DNA from: JAABSX01 sp964480455 | GTDB lineage: Bacteria > Bacteroidota > Bacteroidia > Cytophagales > Microscillaceae | DNA length: 10,863 nt | Direction of reading: 5' to 3' | NCBI GenBank assembly: GCA_964480455.1 | Contig: CAYZQI010000160.1 | Location: 1-10,863, forward strand | In this document: positions 7,643 to 10,863 of the stretch, one piece after another | How the letters are laid out: every line of letters starts with the position of its first letter | Position numbering within the stretch: the stretch's first letter is position 1 | The notes under the pieces: generated by a model | What the model saw: only the letters and a program-made list of their open reading frames with translations | Database searches by the model: none | Told to the model about the DNA's origin: nothing | Translations under genes and position numbers: made by a program

Positions 7643-7675
7643 CGTTATCAAAAATTTATAAAATTACCAATATTC

Positions 7676-10150
7676 ATGAAAAAACAATATATCATTTTAT
7701 TTCTTCTCTTCCCTTTTACATTATTTGCCCAACAGCCTACCAAACAAATTCCAGGAACTTTCAATAACAGCACTCCCAAAGGCAATACCAAAATCACGGG
7801 TACGGTCATAGATGAAAGCACAGGAGAACCCATTGAGTTTGCCAGTGTTTCGCTTGTAAATCGCGACAATAACAAGCCCTTAGATGGTACAATCACCAAC
7901 GACAAAGGAAAATTTATACTCAACAATGTAGCCGCAGGTGATTTTAAACTGGCGTTTACTTTTGTAAGTTATGAAACTTTTATTATTAACCCGCTATCTT
8001 CCAATGGTAAGACTAACATAGACCTAGGCCAAGTAAAACTCAAAGCAGATATTAAAATGCTTGATGAAATTGTAGTAGAGCAGCAAAGAGATTTAGTGGA
8101 GGACAAAATAGATAGAATCGTCTATAATGCCGACCAAGATCTTACCAACAGTGGCGGTGATGCCTCAGATGTACTTCGCAAAGTGCCTATGCTTTCCGTT
8201 GATTTAGATGGCAACGTACAGATGCGCGGCAGCGAAAATATACGTGTGCTTATCAATGGCAAACCTTCTTCAATTATGGCAGGAAGTGTGGCAGATGCAC
8301 TCAAGCAAATTCCGGCAGAGATGATTAAAAGCATAGAAGTAATCACGAGCCCCTCTGCTAAGTATGATGCAGAAGGCACAGCAGGTATTATCAATATCAT
8401 CACCAAAAAGAATACCTTACGTGGCCTAAGTGGCAACATCAACCTTAATGCTGGCAACCGAGGAAGTAATGCCTCAGGAAATCTAAACTATCGCTGGAAA
8501 AGGTTTGGAATAGCACTCAGCAGCAATGGGCGCGCTTATTATGCCCCTTTTGAGCAAAGTACTTTGCGTAGCAATTTTGCAGACAATGGCGAACTACTAA
8601 GCCAAATCGATCAATTCAATGAGGGAAGGTCTTTTGGATTATTTGGCAATACGCAGCTAGGTTTTGATTATGATATCAACGATAAAAATGTACTTACGGG
8701 GGGAGTGAGAATAGGCTACCGCATGCGCGAACAGGACAATCTGCTGTCTTCTGACTTTACCACCGAAACAAGTAACAATATTTTTACACGTGACTTTGAT
8801 AACCGCAATAACTTTAACACGGTTGATGTGAACCTTGATTACACCAAGACTTTCAATAAGCCTAAACAAGAGTTGAGCATACTTTCGCTCTACAGTCGTG
8901 GAATGGGCGTACAAGATTTTAATGTGAATCAGTTTGATGGACAGAATGTGCTTACACTTCGTGAAAAAAGTGATAACCAGAGCCTTAATGAAGAAATGAC
9001 TCTCCAATTAGACTATACACACCCTTTCAATGACTTCTTTCAGTTAGAAACTGGTGCAAAGGGTATTGTGCGAAATGTAGGAAGTAATTTTGAGTTTTTT
9101 AATTTTGATAATGATACGCAAGATTTTGTGCTAGTACCAGGGCGTTCTAATGAATTTACCTATGACCAAGATGTGTGGGCGGGTTATCTTAACCTCCGAT
9201 ACATTACACCCGATAAATGGGGCTTTCAGGCGGGTATTCGCTATGAAAGCACTGATATTGCTGGAAACTTTATTACAGACGAAACAGGCTTTAATCAAGT
9301 ATATGATAATTGGATTCCGAGTGTAGTAATCTCCAAAGATTTTAAGGGTGGAAGCAAAGTAAAAGTAAGTTACAACCGCCGTATTCAACGCCCTTCTATC
9401 TTCTTCTTAAATCCATTTGTAAATTATGCTGATTCGCTCAATATTTCTTTTGGCAATCCAGAGCTACTTCCCGAACTCACCAATAATTATGAACTGTCTT
9501 ACAGCTTGTTCAAACAAAAATTCTCTATCAATACCTCACTTTATTGGCAGCAAACTACTGATGTAATCACCTCCGTAAAGTTCATAGATGACAATGGCGT
9601 TTCTATTACTACTTTTGATAACATTGCCCGCAATGACCGTATTGGTTTTAGCATATTTGGCTCTTATACCCCTAACAAAAAGCTACGCATCAGTGGTAAT
9701 TTCAATTACTATTTTGTAAACTTTGACTCACCGCAATTTGAAAATCCTAATGCTAATGTAGCTTTTGACCTCAATGCCAATGCTTCATATCAGTTTGGTA
9801 AAGGTTGGAGCGCGCAAGCTTTCGGTTTCTTCCGCTCTCGTCGTGTTCAGTTACAAGGGCTGCGAGGAGCATTTAATTTCTACACACTGGGCGTTAAGAA
9901 AGAAATTTTTAAAGACAAGGGTGCTATCACTCTTGGTGTTAGTAACCCTTTTGCGAGGTCGCTAAAACTTCGTTCTACTTTTGCTGATACTAACTTCCAA
10001 ACCACTGATGTACGTAGTATCTTCAACAGGTCAATACGTGTCGGTTTTGAATACAAATTTGGTCAAAATGGAAGCAATGGACGTACACGCCGCACACGCA
10101 AAGGAGTAGAAAATAATGATATAAAACAAGGCGAGAGCAACGAGCAGTAA
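7676..10150 (+). CDS. TonB-dependent receptor family outer membrane beta-barrel protein
   Basis: This 824-residue outer membrane protein resembles Bacteroidota TonB-dependent receptors of the OMP_b-brl_3 type. A signal peptide covers residues 1-18 (MKKQYIILFLLFPFTLFA), with likely cleavage before QQ. A CarboxypepD_reg-like domain follows at about 38-125 (ITGTVIDESTGEPIEFASVS). The plug spans about 128-245: MLDEIVVEQQ, then DASDVLRKVPMLSVDLDGNV, NIRVLINGKPSS, IPAEMIKSIEVITSPSAKYD and GTAGIINIITKK. The rest is a strand-rich barrel ending near VGFEYKFGQ, with a polar, Arg/Lys-rich tail of about 25 residues. The ligand is unknown, since no SusD-like partner or metabolic genes are adjacent; uptake of a siderophore, peptide or glycan fragment is possible, and some of these proteins may not transport. 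The frame extends 12 codons to a TTG at 7640, but ATG 7676 begins exactly at the signal peptide and lies downstream of the promoter box. It appears monocistronic, ending at a terminator. Confidence 0.9.
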   Translation: MKKQYIILFLLFPFTLFAQQPTKQIPGTFNNSTPKGNTKITGTVIDESTGEPIEFASVSLVNRDNNKPLDGTITNDKGKFILNNVAAGDFKLAFTFVSYETFIINPLSSNGKTNIDLGQVKLKADIKMLDEIVVEQQRDLVEDKIDRIVYNADQDLTNSGGDASDVLRKVPMLSVDLDGNVQMRGSENIRVLINGKPSSIMAGSVADALKQIPAEMIKSIEVITSPSAKYDAEGTAGIINIITKKNTLRGLSGNINLNAGNRGSNASGNLNYRWKRFGIALSSNGRAYYAPFEQSTLRSNFADNGELLSQIDQFNEGRSFGLFGNTQLGFDYDINDKNVLTGGVRIGYRMREQDNLLSSDFTTETSNNIFTRDFDNRNNFNTVDVNLDYTKTFNKPKQELSILSLYSRGMGVQDFNVNQFDGQNVLTLREKSDNQSLNEEMTLQLDYTHPFNDFFQLETGAKGIVRNVGSNFEFFNFDNDTQDFVLVPGRSNEFTYDQDVWAGYLNLRYITPDKWGFQAGIRYESTDIAGNFITDETGFNQVYDNWIPSVVISKDFKGGSKVKVSYNRRIQRPSIFFLNPFVNYADSLNISFGNPELLPELTNNYELSYSLFKQKFSINTSLYWQQTTDVITSVKFIDDNGVSITTFDNIARNDRIGFSIFGSYTPNKKLRISGNFNYYFVNFDSPQFENPNANVAFDLNANASYQFGKGWSAQAFGFFRSRRVQLQGLRGAFNFYTLGVKKEIFKDKGAITLGVSNPFARSLKLRSTFADTNFQTTDVRSIFNRSIRVGFEYKFGQNGSNGRTRRTRKGVENNDIKQGESNEQ

Positions 10151-10175
10151 GAGCAGTTTTTATGCCTCAGATATA

Positions 10176-10208
10176 AAAGTCAGTACCTATAAAGTATTGG
10201 CTTTTTTT
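10176..10208 (+). terminator. Rho-independent terminator after the TonB-dependent receptor gene
   Basis: AAAGTCAGTAC (10176-10186) pairs with GTATTGGCTTT (10194-10204) as an 11-bp stem including two G-U pairs, around the 7-base loop CTATAAA. A run of seven T (10202-10208) forms the last part of the stem and the tail. It starts 26 bases past the stop codon of the receptor gene and separates it from the next gene. Confidence 0.8.
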
Positions 10209-10260
10209 GTTGATTCACAATTTACCACTTCTGTATGCAAATCATCTCTTCTGTTGAAAC

Positions 10261-10291
10261 TTGAAGAAGTAAGGATTTTTTTATATCTTTG
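10261..10291 (+). promoter_or_regulatory. Bacteroidota-type promoter for the AAA-ATPase-like gene
   Basis: TATCTTTG (10284-10291) matches the -7 consensus TAnnTTTG exactly, and TTG at 10261-10263 lies 20 bases upstream, the usual distance for the -33 element. Transcription would begin near 10297, leaving a leader of about 20 bases before the ATG at 10317. Together with the upstream terminator this makes the next gene an independent transcription unit. Confidence 0.7.
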
Positions 10292-10316
10292 TTTAGGGTC
10301 AATATAGATTTAGCAA

Positions 10317-10863
10317 ATGAAAACAAAGATAAAATTTTCTTACGGCATTAGTCATTTTGGGAGTATTCCTGAGCAAGGATATTATTTTGTAGATAAAACA
10401 GAATACCTAGAGCTTTTAGAAGATTGGAATAGTAAATTTATTTCTTTCCTACGCCCCCGCCGTATGGGCAAAAGTTTGTTTGTGTCTATCTTAGAGCATT
10501 ACTACGGCATAGAGTACAAAGACAAATTTGATACACTTTTTGGCAATTACTACATTGGCAAAAATCCTACGAGCATTGCCAATCAATACCACATCTTGAA
10601 ATTTGATTTCTCAGCGATTGATACCCGTGATGCAGCACACGCCGAGAAAAGTTTTAACCAAACAGTGAGTGAATACGCCAGACTATTTATAGGAAAGTAC
10701 AGATTGTTTGATGAGGCAAGCAATACATACATATTATCCAGAGAAACTGCCTCAGAAATTATCAAAGCATTGCTAACAGCCTGTCAGGTAGTAGATGTCA
10801 ATGTATATCTCATCATAGACGAATACGACCACTTCACCAATGAAATCTTGACCCAAGACCTCA
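10317..10863 (+). CDS. AAA-ATPase-like / DUF1703-type protein, 5' part only
   Basis: The first 182 codons are present and the gene runs off the right edge. It matches the N-terminal AAA-ATPase-like domain (PF09820 type) of proteins that usually end in a PD-(D/E)XK nuclease-like DUF1703 domain and are about 500-600 residues long; that second domain would lie outside the window. The opening FGSIPEQGYYFVDKTEYLEL (residues 12-31) is typical. RPRRMGKSLF at about 46-55 is the family's Walker A-like segment, which has Arg-Arg-x-Gly-Lys-Ser rather than the full GxxxxGK[ST]. YLIIDEYDHF at about 165-174 is Walker B. No signal peptide is present, so it is cytoplasmic. Such genes occur in many near-identical copies in some Bacteroidota genomes and may belong to mobile or conflict systems, but their function is not established. 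The ATG at 10317 follows a good promoter, which supports the start. Confidence 0.85.
   Translation, partial: MKTKIKFSYGISHFGSIPEQGYYFVDKTEYLELLEDWNSKFISFLRPRRMGKSLFVSILEHYYGIEYKDKFDTLFGNYYIGKNPTSIANQYHILKFDFSAIDTRDAAHAEKSFNQTVSEYARLFIGKYRLFDEASNTYILSRETASEIIKALLTACQVVDVNVYLIIDEYDHFTNEILTQDL

Noticed and set aside
8122..8457. A 111-codon minus-strand frame with a hydrophobic product
   Set aside because: It is antisense to the plug domain of the receptor gene. The hydrophobic look follows from reading that sequence in reverse.
7676..10150. A SusC/SusD polysaccharide utilisation pair
   Set aside because: The receptor is of the OMP_b-brl_3 type and not a long SusC. No SusD-like lipoprotein or glycoside hydrolase follows; a terminator does.
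1..10863. CRISPR arrays, tRNA or rRNA genes, insertion sequences, phage genes and toxin-antitoxin pairs
   Set aside because: No regularly spaced repeats, cloverleaf-like segments, transposase motifs or terminal inverted repeats were seen by eye on either strand.

Overview
The window looks like chromosomal DNA of a Bacteroidota bacterium, probably of the Cytophagia/Flavobacteriia type. The reasons are a low-to-moderate GC content judged by eye, the lack of Shine-Dalgarno sequences, two matches to the Bacteroidota -7 promoter box TAnnTTTG, and gene families typical of that phylum: a DUF5686 protein with a CarboxypepD_reg-like domain, a CarboxypepD_reg/plug/OMP_b-brl_3 receptor, and an AAA-ATPase-like (DUF1703-type) protein. 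Genus and species cannot be read from the sequence.

Layout. From 116 to 7430 everything credible lies on the minus strand; in transcription order it is a 992-residue secreted protein (7430-4452), an 822-residue DUF5686 outer membrane protein (4231-1763), a possible 84-residue ORF (1747-1493), a possible 49-residue ORF (1438-1289), and the tRNA 2-thiouridylase mnmA (1222-116). The 992-residue protein has a zinc-metalloprotease-like HEYRH motif, then a TolB/WD40-like propeller, then a predicted beta-barrel. From 7431 to 7675 is a divergent promoter region. The plus strand then carries an 824-residue TonB-dependent-receptor-like barrel (7676-10150), a good intrinsic terminator (10176-10208), and a well-formed Bacteroidota promoter driving an AAA-ATPase-like gene (from 10317) that runs off the right edge.

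How the genes fit together. Three of the five large genes encode exported outer membrane beta-barrels. Two of these begin with the same kind of CarboxypepD_reg-like Ig-fold, and the third carries a putative protease domain and a propeller. This suggests a cell-envelope neighbourhood, but nothing ties them to one pathway. mnmA is a housekeeping tRNA-modification gene, and the AAA-ATPase-like gene belongs to a multicopy accessory family. I found no CRISPR array, tRNA, rRNA, insertion sequence or phage gene, and no clear new defence or mobile system. The most unusual object is the 992-residue protease-propeller-barrel protein.
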